From Rhodoplanes roseus (GTDB taxonomy: Bacteria; Pseudomonadota; Alphaproteobacteria; Rhizobiales; Xanthobacteraceae), in the NCBI RefSeq assembly GCF_003258865.1, contig NZ_NPEX01000029.1, forward strand, positions 1-37,766: a DNA stretch of 37,766 nucleotides, given 5' to 3'. A program made the translations under genes and the position numbers. This document shows positions 7,483 through 14,736 of this stretch, piece by piece; the stretch's first letter is position 1, and each line of letters starts with the position of its first letter. A model generated the notes under the pieces. It had not been told where the DNA came from, did no database searches, and was given only the letters and a program-made list of their open reading frames with translations.

Positions 7483-8270
7483 GCGACGCGATCCGTCTGA
7501 AGGTCGAGAAGATCGACAAGGTCTTCAAGCGGCGCGACAAGCCCTCCGTCGAGGCGCTGCGCAGCATCGACATGTCGGTCGCCGAAGGCGAGTTCGTATC
7601 CATCGTCGGGGCGAGCGGCAGCGGCAAGTCGACGCTCCTGCGCATCATCGACGGGCTGATCGCGCCGAGCGGCGGCCGCGTGCTGGTCGACGGCCGGGCC
7701 GTCGACAAGCCGGGGCCCGACCGCGCCATGGTGTTCCAGCAGGACTCGCTGCTGCCGTGGAAGACCGTGGTGGACAACGTCGCCTACGGTCTCACGCTCG
7801 CCGGCACCCGCCGGGCGGACGCCGAGAGGACGGCGCAGCGCTTCATCGACATCGCCGGCCTGCAGGGCTTCGAGCACCACTATCCGCACCAGCTCTCCGG
7901 CGGCATGCGGCAGCGCGTCAACGTCGCCCGGGCGCTCGCCGTCAATCCGAAGATCCTGCTGCTCGACGAGCCGTTCGCGGCACTCGACGCCCAGACCCGC
8001 GAGATCATGCAGACCGAGCTCCTGTCGATCTGGCAGGAGACCAGGAAGACCGTGCTGCTGATCACCCACCAGATCGACGAGGCGGTGTTCCTCTCCGACC
8101 GGGTGATCGTGTTCTCGGCCCGGCCCGGCACCATCCGCGAGGAGATCCCGGTCACGCTGCCGCGTCCGCGGACGCTGGAGCTGAAGCGCAGCCCCGCCTT
8201 CGTGGAGCTGGTCGATCACATCTGGAAGCTGATCGAGGCCGAGGTGCGGGCGGGCATCAAGCAGAGCTAG
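7479..8270 (+). CDS. ABC transporter ATP-binding protein, SsuB/TauB-like
   Basis: A 263-residue ATPase that would drive the permease encoded just upstream. Walker A GASGSGKST is at 44-52, the Q-loop at VFQQDSLLPW, the signature LSGGMRQR in mid-protein, Walker B ILLLDEPFAALD, and the switch histidine in LLITHQIDEA. The C-terminal VIVFSARPGTI stretch is typical of the nitrate/sulfonate/taurine group. Its ATG sits within the permease stop codon. It is the last gene of the operon; a strong hairpin follows at 8322-8349. Which compound is imported cannot be read from the ATPase. Confidence 0.92.
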   Translation: MSDAIRLKVEKIDKVFKRRDKPSVEALRSIDMSVAEGEFVSIVGASGSGKSTLLRIIDGLIAPSGGRVLVDGRAVDKPGPDRAMVFQQDSLLPWKTVVDNVAYGLTLAGTRRADAERTAQRFIDIAGLQGFEHHYPHQLSGGMRQRVNVARALAVNPKILLLDEPFAALDAQTREIMQTELLSIWQETRKTVLLITHQIDEAVFLSDRVIVFSARPGTIREEIPVTLPRPRTLELKRSPAFVELVDHIWKLIEAEVRAGIKQS

Positions 8271-8281
8271 CGGCGCAGGAC

Positions 8282-8311
8282 GGCACGAGGTCGGTCGGCA
8301 CGAGGTCCGTC
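8282..8311. repeat. Two-copy 15-bp tandem repeat
   Basis: GGCACGAGGTCGGTC (8282-8296) is followed directly by GGCACGAGGTCCGTC (8297-8311), 14 of 15 bases identical. It lies between the end of the ABC operon and its terminator hairpin. No function is evident; it is probably a slippage duplication. Confidence 0.6.
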
Positions 8312-8321
8312 GCCCCGCGGT

Positions 8322-8349
8322 GAGACGCGCCCCGAAAGGAGCGCGTCTC
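8322..8349. terminator. Bidirectional hairpin terminator
   Basis: A 9-bp perfect stem (GAGACGCGC / GCGCGTCTC) continues past one mismatch to a GAAA tetraloop. It lies between the convergent ABC ATPase and DUF805 genes, where a shared terminator is expected. There is no T-run on either side, so termination would depend on the stem or on Rho. Confidence 0.55.
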
Positions 8350-8376
8350 GAACCATGCGGCCACGGCGCCGCCCGA

Positions 8377-8742
8377 TCAGAACCGCTCCAGCGGGTCGGG
8401 CCCGAACCGGTTCGGGCCGGGCGTGCCGCGCATGCAGGCGAACACCAGCAGCACGATCGTGCCGATCACGGTGATCACCAGCAGCAGCCACCAGCCGGTG
8501 CGGTCGATGTCGTGCAGACGGCGCACGCCGACCGCGATCCCCGGCAAGAACAGAGCGAGCGAGGCGAGCGTGCTGGTCGGCGAAAAGCCGCTGGTGCCGA
8601 ACAGGACGGCATCGATGATTCCGGTCGCGAGGCTGACCAGGACGGTGAACAGAACCCAGAACCAGTACTCGGACCGCGGGGCGCGGCCTTCGAACCCGAC
8701 GTAATTTCGGAATCCGGACGCGATCGCTTCGCCGAAATTCAT
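8377..8742 (-). CDS. DUF805 family inner-membrane protein
   Basis: A 121-residue protein with the DUF805 hallmark YVGFEGRAPRSEYWFW near its N-terminus, followed by three or four hydrophobic segments, GVRRLHDIDRTGWW, and a short hydrophilic tail rich in glycine and proline (GPNRFGPDP). Function of the family is not established. The ATG at 8742 is preferred because GGAG lies eight bases upstream; a longer in-frame form to 8781 lacks a good site. It stands alone between the ABC operon and the TauE-like gene. Confidence 0.8.
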   Translation of the reverse strand: MNFGEAIASGFRNYVGFEGRAPRSEYWFWVLFTVLVSLATGIIDAVLFGTSGFSPTSTLASLALFLPGIAVGVRRLHDIDRTGWWLLLVITVIGTIVLLVFACMRGTPGPNRFGPDPLERF

Positions 8743-8828
8743 GGAATGCTCCGTTTGTTTCTGACCGAACAGAGCAAACACGGAGGCCGTGTCCTCGGCA
8801 ACGGTTTTCTACCCGCCTGCACGCGGGC

Positions 8829-9572
8829 TCAGGCGGCGCTCCGCGCGAGCAGCCAGACGCCGAGCAGGAGGAGGCCCCAGAAGAACGTCGTGCGGAACGC
8901 CGGCTCGCTCACCCGCTCGCGCAGGACCCGGCCGAGCGCCATCCCGGCCGCCGCCGGCAGCAGCGCCGCGACCGACAGGCCGGCCAGCGCGGGATCGAGC
9001 AGCCGCTCCTGCATCAGCCCGGCGCCGAGCGCGACGGTCGACACCGTGAAGGACAGGCCGAGCGCCTGGACCAGGTCGTCCTTGCCGAGCCCGAGCGCCT
9101 GCAGCCACGGCACCGCCGGCAGCACGAACACGCCCGTGGTCGCGGTGACGAGGCCGGTCGCGAGCCCGACCAGCGGCCCGAGCCAGCGCTCCTGCGCCGG
9201 CGTCGGCGTCGGCAGCCGAATCTTCGCCAGCCCGACGGCACCGTAGGCGGTGAGCGCCGCCCCGAGCCCCGCCGCCGCCCAGGCCCCGGCGAGCCCGAAC
9301 AGGCGCGAGCCCGCCAGCGTGCCGGCGACGACGCCGAGCAGCATCGGCCACAGCCGCCGGACCAGGGGACCCAGGCCGGCGCCGGCGAGCATCTGCCACG
9401 CATTGGTGACCAGCGACGGCACCACCAGCACGGCGGCCGCGGTCGCCGGCGGCAGCGCGAGGCCGAGCAGTCCCATGGCGATGGTCGGCAGGCCGAGGCC
9501 GATGGTGCCCTTCACGACCCCGGCGAGCAGGAACGTGACGGCACCGAGGAGAAGTGTCGCGGTGTGATCCAT
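8829..9572 (-). CDS. TauE/SafE-family membrane permease
   Basis: A 247-residue, strongly hydrophobic protein with about eight membrane segments in two repeated halves, each starting with the conserved glycine-rich stretch (GVVKGTIGLGLPTIAMGLLG near the N-terminus and GLATGLVTATTGVFVLPAVP in the middle). This is the pattern of sulfite/sulfoacetate exporters and related anion permeases. The ATG at 9572 is chosen because the GTG at 9602 would run into the palindromic control region. The divergent LysR-type regulator at 9683 is the likely controller. The substrate is not determinable; sulfur-containing organic anions are the commonest in the family. Confidence 0.82.
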   Translation of the reverse strand: MDHTATLLLGAVTFLLAGVVKGTIGLGLPTIAMGLLGLALPPATAAAVLVVPSLVTNAWQMLAGAGLGPLVRRLWPMLLGVVAGTLAGSRLFGLAGAWAAAGLGAALTAYGAVGLAKIRLPTPTPAQERWLGPLVGLATGLVTATTGVFVLPAVPWLQALGLGKDDLVQALGLSFTVSTVALGAGLMQERLLDPALAGLSVAALLPAAAGMALGRVLRERVSEPAFRTTFFWGLLLLGVWLLARSAA

Positions 9573-9600
9573 CCGCGGAGCTTGATCGAGCCGCACGCCC

Positions 9601-9648
9601 ACGACAATCTGGATGTCGTCGCGTCAGCCTTCGGGACAGCCGAAGGCT
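9601..9648. promoter_or_regulatory. Two perfect inverted repeats between tauE-like and lysR genes
   Basis: ACGACA-N7-TGTCGT occupies 9601-9619 and AGCCTTCGG-N5-CCGAAGGCT occupies 9626-9648. Both lie in the 110-bp divergent gap (9573-9682). LysR-type regulators normally bind interrupted dyads in such gaps, so these are operator candidates for the LysR protein. The second could also act as an RNA hairpin in the lysR leader. Confidence 0.5.
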
Positions 9649-9682
9649 CGCCGCACTCCGCGACTCCCGGCCGGAGGCCGCC

Positions 9683-10579
9683 ATGCATCTCGACCTCACC
9701 GACCTGCGCCTGTTCGTCGCCGTCGCCGAGCGCGGCAGCATCACGGCCGGCGCCGCCCGGGCGCACCTCGCCCTCGCCTCGGCGAGCGCCCGGATCCGGA
9801 CGCTGGAGACGACGCTCGGCACGACGCTGCTGGAGCGCGGCCGCCGCGGCGTGCGCCCCACCGCGGCCGGCGAGACGCTGCTGCACCGGGCCCGGCTGGT
9901 GCTCGCCGAGATCGCGGCCCTGAAGGGCGAGCTCGACGCGCAGGCGCGCGGCCTGTCGGGCCGCATCCGGCTGGTCAGCAACACGGTGGCGCTGGCCGAG
10001 CTCCTGCCGGACGTGCTGGCGCCCTGGCTGGCCGCCCATGCCGGCATCGACCTCGCCGTCGAGGAGCGGCCGAGCCCCGACGTGGTGCGCGACGTGATGG
10101 CCGGCCGGGCCGACATCGGGCTCGCCGCCGACAGCGTCGATCTCGGCGCGCTGGAGCGCTTTCCCTTCGCCATCGACCGGCTCGTGCTGGTGGTGCCGCG
10201 CGGGCACCGGCTGGCGCGGCTGCGCCGCATCGCCTTCGCGGATGCGGCGGCGGAGCCCTTCGTCGGGCTGGCCGGAGACAGCGCGCTGCAGCGCCACCTC
10301 GCCGGGCACGCGGCCCGTGCCGGCCGCCGGCTGGCCCTGCGGATCGCGGTGCAGGGGTTCGATGCGGTGTGCCGGATGGTCGAGGCCGGGATCGGCGTCG
10401 CCGTGGTGCCGGAGGTCGCGGCGGTCCGCTGCCGGCGCAGCATGGCGATCACCGCGGTCGCGCTCACCGACGGCTGGAGCGAGCGGCAGCTCGTAGTCGG
10501 CGTGCGCCGGATGGCCGAGCTGTCGCGGCCGGCCCGCACCCTCGTCGACCATCTGCGCGCTTCGGCACGGGCGGCCTGA
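9683..10579 (+). CDS. LysR-family transcriptional regulator
   Basis: A 298-residue regulator with the LysR layout: winged helix-turn-helix at about 5-63 (LRLFVAVAERGSITAGA, then ASARIRTLETTLGTTLLERG) and a periplasmic-binding-fold effector domain from about 90. It is divergent from the TauE/SafE permease and probably controls it. The ATG at 9683 has GGAGG six bases upstream. Its stop codon is only eight bases from the stop of the convergent motE gene, so there is no room for a separate terminator. The effector is unknown. Confidence 0.9.
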   Translation: MHLDLTDLRLFVAVAERGSITAGAARAHLALASASARIRTLETTLGTTLLERGRRGVRPTAAGETLLHRARLVLAEIAALKGELDAQARGLSGRIRLVSNTVALAELLPDVLAPWLAAHAGIDLAVEERPSPDVVRDVMAGRADIGLAADSVDLGALERFPFAIDRLVLVVPRGHRLARLRRIAFADAAAEPFVGLAGDSALQRHLAGHAARAGRRLALRIAVQGFDAVCRMVEAGIGVAVVPEVAAVRCRRSMAITAVALTDGWSERQLVVGVRRMAELSRPARTLVDHLRASARAA

Positions 10580-10587
10580 ACGGCGCC

Positions 10588-11409
10588 CTACTGGGTCCGC
10601 GACCGCCCCTCGATCTTCGGCAGCTCGCTCGCCGAGGGCGTGCGGACCGAGGCGGTGGCCCGGTGGGCGAGCTCGACGGTCAGCTTCTCGGCCGCCTCCG
10701 GCTGCATCAGCGCCATGATGTCCGACATGCGGCGCGGATTGATCTGCGTCGCCACGTCGAGCAGCACCTTCATCTCGAGCCGGTCGAAGATCTTCGCCGC
10801 GTCCTTGGCCCGCATGTTCTCGTACATGGTCACCAGGCTCTTGAAGCGCGCCGCCTCCGCCTCGTCCTTCTGCTGGGTCGCGACCTTGATGCGGTCCTCG
10901 ACGTCCTTGAGCTCGTTCATGCGCAGCTCGAGCTGCTTCTCGGCCGAGCGCAGCAGGCTCTCGCGCACCTCGAGCTCGCGCGCCCGCGCCTCCAGCTCCT
11001 GCCGGCGCTCCTGCAGCCGCTCGAGGAGCGCCCGCTCGCCCGGCGGGATCGGGGGCTGCTGGATCGGAACGACCAGGCCGCCGGGGCTCGGTTCCGGGTC
11101 GGCCGGCTTCGCCTTCTTGTCCTCCGGCTTGTCGCCCTCCTTCGGCTTCGAAGGGGCCGAGCCCGTCACGATCTCGGGAACCGAGCCGGTGACGTCCGGA
11201 TAGTTGAACATCTGCTTGGCCCACGATCCGCGCCCGGCGGCATCCGGGCCGGCGGGCGCGCCGCGATCGGCGGCGCCGGCCGGCTGCGTCTCGAAGCCGC
11301 CGGTCGGAATTCCTCCGTCCACCACGAAGCCCAGGATCTTGAGGGCCAGCAGGCAGACGGCCGCGAACAGCACGACCGGGATGAGCCGAAGCTCACGGAT
11401 CAGGCTCAT
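10588..11409 (-). CDS. motE: Flagellar protein MotE (MotC chaperone-like, MgtE N-terminal-like fold)
   Basis: A 273-residue protein with an N-terminal signal/anchor segment (about 10-32), a proline- and glycine-rich linker, a long heptad-rich coiled coil (about 145-210, ERLQERRQELEARARELEVR onwards) and a C-terminal MgtE-N-like helical domain with KIFDRLEMKVLLDVATQINP. In rhizobia MotE is a periplasmic partner of MotC needed for motor function. It is the last gene of the fliL-fliM-DUF6468-motE set and overlaps the upstream gene by four bases (ATGA). The family is clear; the exact role is transferred from rhizobial homologs. Confidence 0.78.
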   Translation of the reverse strand: MSLIRELRLIPVVLFAAVCLLALKILGFVVDGGIPTGGFETQPAGAADRGAPAGPDAAGRGSWAKQMFNYPDVTGSVPEIVTGSAPSKPKEGDKPEDKKAKPADPEPSPGGLVVPIQQPPIPPGERALLERLQERRQELEARARELEVRESLLRSAEKQLELRMNELKDVEDRIKVATQQKDEAEAARFKSLVTMYENMRAKDAAKIFDRLEMKVLLDVATQINPRRMSDIMALMQPEAAEKLTVELAHRATASVRTPSASELPKIEGRSRTQ

Positions 11410-11861
11410 GCCGCGAGTCCCCTGGCGCGGGCCCGGCTGCGCTCGGCGAACGCCTGGGCCGCGGCGAGCATCGCCTTGGTCTCGGAGACGGGCGCTTCGG
11501 GCTCCGCCTCTTCGGGCTGCGGATCGGTCAGCGGCCGCGCCGCCACGACGATCTTGGCGAGGCGGTTGAGAACGACGTTGCCGGCGTCGATCTGGCGGTT
11601 GATGTCGGCGGCGAAGCGCTCGGCCGTGCGCAGCCGGTCACCGATGTTCTGATCGCACTCGCGCACCGTCACCTTGAGGCCGGCGATCGCGCGCTCGGCG
11701 ATCTCGGTCGCGGTGATCAGCTCGGCGATGGTGGCCTTGAGCGCGTGCTCGTCGGCCTTGAGGCGGCGGAGCTGGCCGTTGAGCATCACGCAGTAGATGA
11801 TGGTCAGCAGCAGCAGGACCGAGACCAGACCCTCGACTGCGAATCCGATCCAGTGTGTCAC
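11406..11861 (-). CDS. DUF6468 flagellar-cluster protein
   Basis: A 151-residue protein with one N-terminal membrane segment (about 5-27) followed by a helical, coiled-coil-prone region (LRRLKADEHALKATIAELIT) and a charged, proline-containing tail. DUF6468 proteins sit in alphaproteobacterial flagellar operons between fliM and motE; their molecular role is not established. It starts at a GTG whose last two bases overlap the fliM stop (GTGA), and it ends in an ATGA overlap with motE, so all three are translationally coupled. Confidence 0.75.
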   Translation of the reverse strand: MTHWIGFAVEGLVSVLLLLTIIYCVMLNGQLRRLKADEHALKATIAELITATEIAERAIAGLKVTVRECDQNIGDRLRTAERFAADINRQIDAGNVVLNRLAKIVVAARPLTDPQPEEAEPEAPVSETKAMLAAAQAFAERSRARARGLAA

Positions 11862-13057
11862 GTCGACGCCTCCAAACGTTTCGAGGATTCCCCGGCCGAT
11901 TCGAACATTGCGAACGTCGTCTTCGGCCGTCTCAGTGGCTTTGCGACCCGCACCGCGACCTTGTCGCCGACCCGGCCCATGCGGGCCTCGGTGAGGGTGA
12001 CGTTGTTGCAGCGGACGGTGACCAGCGCTTCCGGCTTGAGGTCGAGCGGCAGCGTGTCGCCGACGTCGAGCTCCATCAGCCGGCGCAGCGGGATGAAGGC
12101 CTCGTACAGCACCGCGTCGACCGAGATCTCGGCCTGGCCGATCTCGGTGGCGAGATGGCCTTCCCAGATCGGGTCGCGGCCGAGCTTGTCGCCCATGAAC
12201 ATCTGCAGCAGGACGTCACGGATCGGCTCGATGGTCGCGTAGGGCAGCAGCAGCTCGACGGTCCCGCCGCGATCCTCCATGTCGATGCGCAGACGCACCA
12301 GGATGGCGGCGTTGGCCGGGCGCGAGATCGCCGCGAAGCGCGGATTGGTCTCGAAGCGGTCGATGTTGAACTTCACCGGCGAGAGCGGCTTGAAGGCGAG
12401 CTCGGCGTCGGCGAGAATCACCTCGATCATGCGCTTGACCAGGTCGGTCTCGATGGTCGTGTAGGGCCGCCCCTCGACCCGCATGGTCGACTGGCCGCGA
12501 CGGCCGCCGAGCAGCACGTCGATCATCGAGTAGATCAGGCCCGACGACACCGTGAAGAGCCCGTAATTCTCCCACTCCTCCGCCTTGAAGACGGCCAGGA
12601 TCGCGGGCAGCGGGATCGAGTTGAGATAGTCGCCGAACCGCACCGAGGTGATCTGGTCGAGCGACACCTCGACGTTGTCGGAGGTGAAGTTGCGCAGGCT
12701 CGCCGTCATCAGCCGGACCAGCCGGTCGAAGACGATCTCGAGCATCGGCAGACGCTCGTAGGAGACCATCGCCGAGTCGATGATCGCCCGGATGCCCGAA
12801 TTGTCGTTCAGCGTCACGTCGGAGAAGCTGAAGCCGAGCAGCGCGTCGATCTCTTCCTGGCCGAGGGTGCGCTCGGCGCTCGCCTTGCCGGAGCCGCCCT
12901 CGTTGGTCTCGTCGATGATGGCGGCCCACTGGGCGGCCATCTGCTCGTCGACCTGGCCTTCCTGGCTCTGGTTCGCCTCGCCCGGGGTCTCGTTCTCGAG
13001 CGCCAGCCCCCACTGTGCTGCGAGTGCGTCCTGGTCGACGGTCTGGTCAGGCGGCAT
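11858..13057 (-). CDS. fliM: Flagellar motor switch protein FliM
   Basis: A 399-residue C-ring protein. The conserved LGQEEIDALLGF motif (65-76), which in other species is the N-terminal CheY-P-binding peptide, is followed by the FliM middle domain (about 110-300, including GLIYSMIDVLLGG) and the FliN-like SpoA domain (about 310-380). The first 60 residues are an extension not seen in enteric FliM and contain two similar motifs, LAAQWGLALENE (12-23) and MAAQWAAIIDE (40-50). It acts at the cytoplasmic face of the basal body in torque and direction switching. It follows fliL by 18 bases. Confidence 0.95.
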   Translation of the reverse strand: MPPDQTVDQDALAAQWGLALENETPGEANQSQEGQVDEQMAAQWAAIIDETNEGGSGKASAERTLGQEEIDALLGFSFSDVTLNDNSGIRAIIDSAMVSYERLPMLEIVFDRLVRLMTASLRNFTSDNVEVSLDQITSVRFGDYLNSIPLPAILAVFKAEEWENYGLFTVSSGLIYSMIDVLLGGRRGQSTMRVEGRPYTTIETDLVKRMIEVILADAELAFKPLSPVKFNIDRFETNPRFAAISRPANAAILVRLRIDMEDRGGTVELLLPYATIEPIRDVLLQMFMGDKLGRDPIWEGHLATEIGQAEISVDAVLYEAFIPLRRLMELDVGDTLPLDLKPEALVTVRCNNVTLTEARMGRVGDKVAVRVAKPLRRPKTTFAMFESAGESSKRLEAST

Positions 13058-13075
13058 GGCGCGGGCCCCGGCTCG

Positions 13076-13591
13076 TCACTGAACGACGATTTCTTTGAAC
13101 AGCACCGCGTTCACGCGGTTCGGCGCGATCGAGGCGTTGACCCGGCGGGTCAGCTCCTCCTTCAGCCTGTAGAGGCCGGCCGAGCCGTCGAGATCGGTGG
13201 GACGCAGCTCGCGCAGATAGGTCTGGAACATGTCCAGGAGGCGCGGCATCAGCGGCGTCAGCTGCTCCTTGAGCTTGGCGTCGGGCAGCTCGAGGACCAC
13301 CTTCACCTTGAGATACTGGGTGCGCTCGTTGTTGGCGCCCGACAGGTTGACCAGCACGTCCGGCACGTCGAAGAACACGGCCGGCTTGGCGACCGGTGCG
13401 GCCGCCGCCTGCTCGGCGTGATTGCCGCCGTGGGAGAAGAAGACCTTGTAGGCTCCGAACCCGCCGCCGCCGAGGAGCAGCACGGCGCCGCCGGCGATCG
13501 CGATCAGCTTGATCGGCAACTTTCCCTTGGCCGGCTTCTCGCCGTCGTCCGGCGCCGCATCGGCGTCCTGATCGGTTTTCTTGCCCGCCAT
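13076..13591 (-). CDS. fliL: Flagellar basal body-associated protein FliL
   Basis: A 171-residue single-pass inner-membrane protein: charged N-terminus rich in Asp/Lys, one membrane segment (about 28-50, IKLIAIAGGAVLLLGGG), then a periplasmic stomatin-like domain ending in the family-typical VNAVLFKEIVVQ. FliL surrounds the stator units and supports torque. It is the first gene of the minus-strand flagellar operon. A CtrA-like half site lies about 105 bases upstream. Confidence 0.92.
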   Translation of the reverse strand: MAGKKTDQDADAAPDDGEKPAKGKLPIKLIAIAGGAVLLLGGGGFGAYKVFFSHGGNHAEQAAAAPVAKPAVFFDVPDVLVNLSGANNERTQYLKVKVVLELPDAKLKEQLTPLMPRLLDMFQTYLRELRPTDLDGSAGLYRLKEELTRRVNASIAPNRVNAVLFKEIVVQ

Positions 13592-13697
13592 CGCAGTGCC
13601 CCTGATCGTCTTTCGCTGGTCCGCGGAGAGCCCGGATCCGCCGCCCGAGTCGATCAGGTTCTCGCGGCTCCGGCCTCCCGATCACACTAGGGGCCAA

Positions 13698-13801
13698 ATG
13701 GTTAACGGAAGCTTTCCAGACCCCCTTTGGTACGGCACATTTTGCCGGGTCGGTGTCCGGCCGGGCGCATCTTGCCGCCCCGTTGACCCTTCCCTAACCA
13801 T
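13698..13801. promoter_or_regulatory. CtrA-like binding sites between divergent flagellar operons
   Basis: On the minus strand TTAACCAT (13705-13698) matches the downstream half of the CtrA box exactly. On the plus strand TTGA-N7-CTAACCAT (13783-13801) matches the full TTAA-N7-TTAA form with two mismatches. CtrA controls flagellar class II genes in many alphaproteobacteria. The gap 13592-13946 holds no gene; besides these sites I see no convincing sigma-70 or sigma-54 promoter. Confidence 0.5.
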
Positions 13802-13946
13802 CTATTTCGTTGTTTTTCTTCGATAAATCGCTCTGGCACGCCGGCTGCTTCGAAGACGGCCTAGCGACGGCTTGGGAGAGCCGCCGCGACGGGATGCCGG
13901 AGCGCCGCTTGGGAGAGCGTCGCCCCGGATGACGGGGAGAGGACCG

Positions 13947-14717
13947 ATGGCGAACGCAGCTCTCGTCGGGCTGTCGTCGCAGATGGCGTTGAGCCGCGAG
14001 CTCGATTCCATCGCGAACAACATAGCCAACACCAACACGACCGGCTTCAAGTCGGACCGCGTGGTGTTCCAGGAATACCTCTCGCCGGTGGCGCGAGAGA
14101 ATCGCTTCGGCGGCAACGACCGGGTGATGCGCTTCGTCGAGGACGGAGCGAGCTGGCGCGACTACAGCCAAGGTGCGATCCAGCAGACCGGCAACCCGCT
14201 GGACGTGGCGATCGACGGCAACGCCTTCCTGGTGGTCCAGACCCCCAACGGCGAGCGCTACACCCGCGGCGGCGCGCTCCAGATCAACAACCAGGGCCAG
14301 CTGGTGACGCTGGACGGCTCGCCCGTCCTGGGCGACGGCGGCCCGATCGTCTTCCAGCAGCTCGACCGCGGCATCTCGATCACGCCGGACGGCAGGATCA
14401 CGGCGATGCAGGGCGCCGAGAAGATGCTCGACTCGCAACGCGGCCGGCTCCGGCTGGTCAGCTTCGCCCAGCCGCAGCTCCTCCAGAAGGAAGGCATCAA
14501 CCTGTACTCGGCGCCGGCCGCCGCCGGGCTCCAGCAGGCCGGCTACCCGAACAAGGTCGTGCAGGGCGCGGTCGAGAAGTCGAACGTCAACAGCGTGATC
14601 GAGATGACCCGCATGATCGAGATCACGCGCGCCTACTCGCACATCTCGAACCTGCTGTCCCAGCACAACGACCTGCGAAAGTCGGCGATCGAGCGTCTCG
14701 CCGACGTCCCGACCTGA
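13947..14717 (+). CDS. flgF: Flagellar proximal rod protein FlgF
   Basis: A 256-residue axial protein of the rod-hook family. The N-terminal signature LSRELDSIANNIANTNTTGF and the C-terminal helix ending in RMIEITRAYSHISNLLSQ are the paired helices that pack in the axial core. Its length and position before flgG identify FlgF rather than FlgG. It is exported by the flagellar type III apparatus and builds the proximal rod. The ATG at 13947 has GAGAGGA five bases upstream. First gene of flgF-flgG-flgA-flgH. Confidence 0.93.
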   Translation: MANAALVGLSSQMALSRELDSIANNIANTNTTGFKSDRVVFQEYLSPVARENRFGGNDRVMRFVEDGASWRDYSQGAIQQTGNPLDVAIDGNAFLVVQTPNGERYTRGGALQINNQGQLVTLDGSPVLGDGGPIVFQQLDRGISITPDGRITAMQGAEKMLDSQRGRLRLVSFAQPQLLQKEGINLYSAPAAAGLQQAGYPNKVVQGAVEKSNVNSVIEMTRMIEITRAYSHISNLLSQHNDLRKSAIERLADVPT

Positions 14718-14736
14718 CCCCTGAGGAGATCATACC

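Noticed and set aside
9573-9602. Longer TauE/SafE reading frame from GTG 9602
   Set aside because: It would place the first codons next to and within the palindromic control region, has no clear ribosome site, and the membrane protein starts naturally at ATG 9572.
13725-13775. Sigma-54-like sequences (TGGTACGG...TTTTGC and GGGCGCATCTTGC) ahead of flgF
   Set aside because: The GG to GC spacing is 13, 8 or 9 bases instead of the required 10, so none is a proper -24/-12 promoter.
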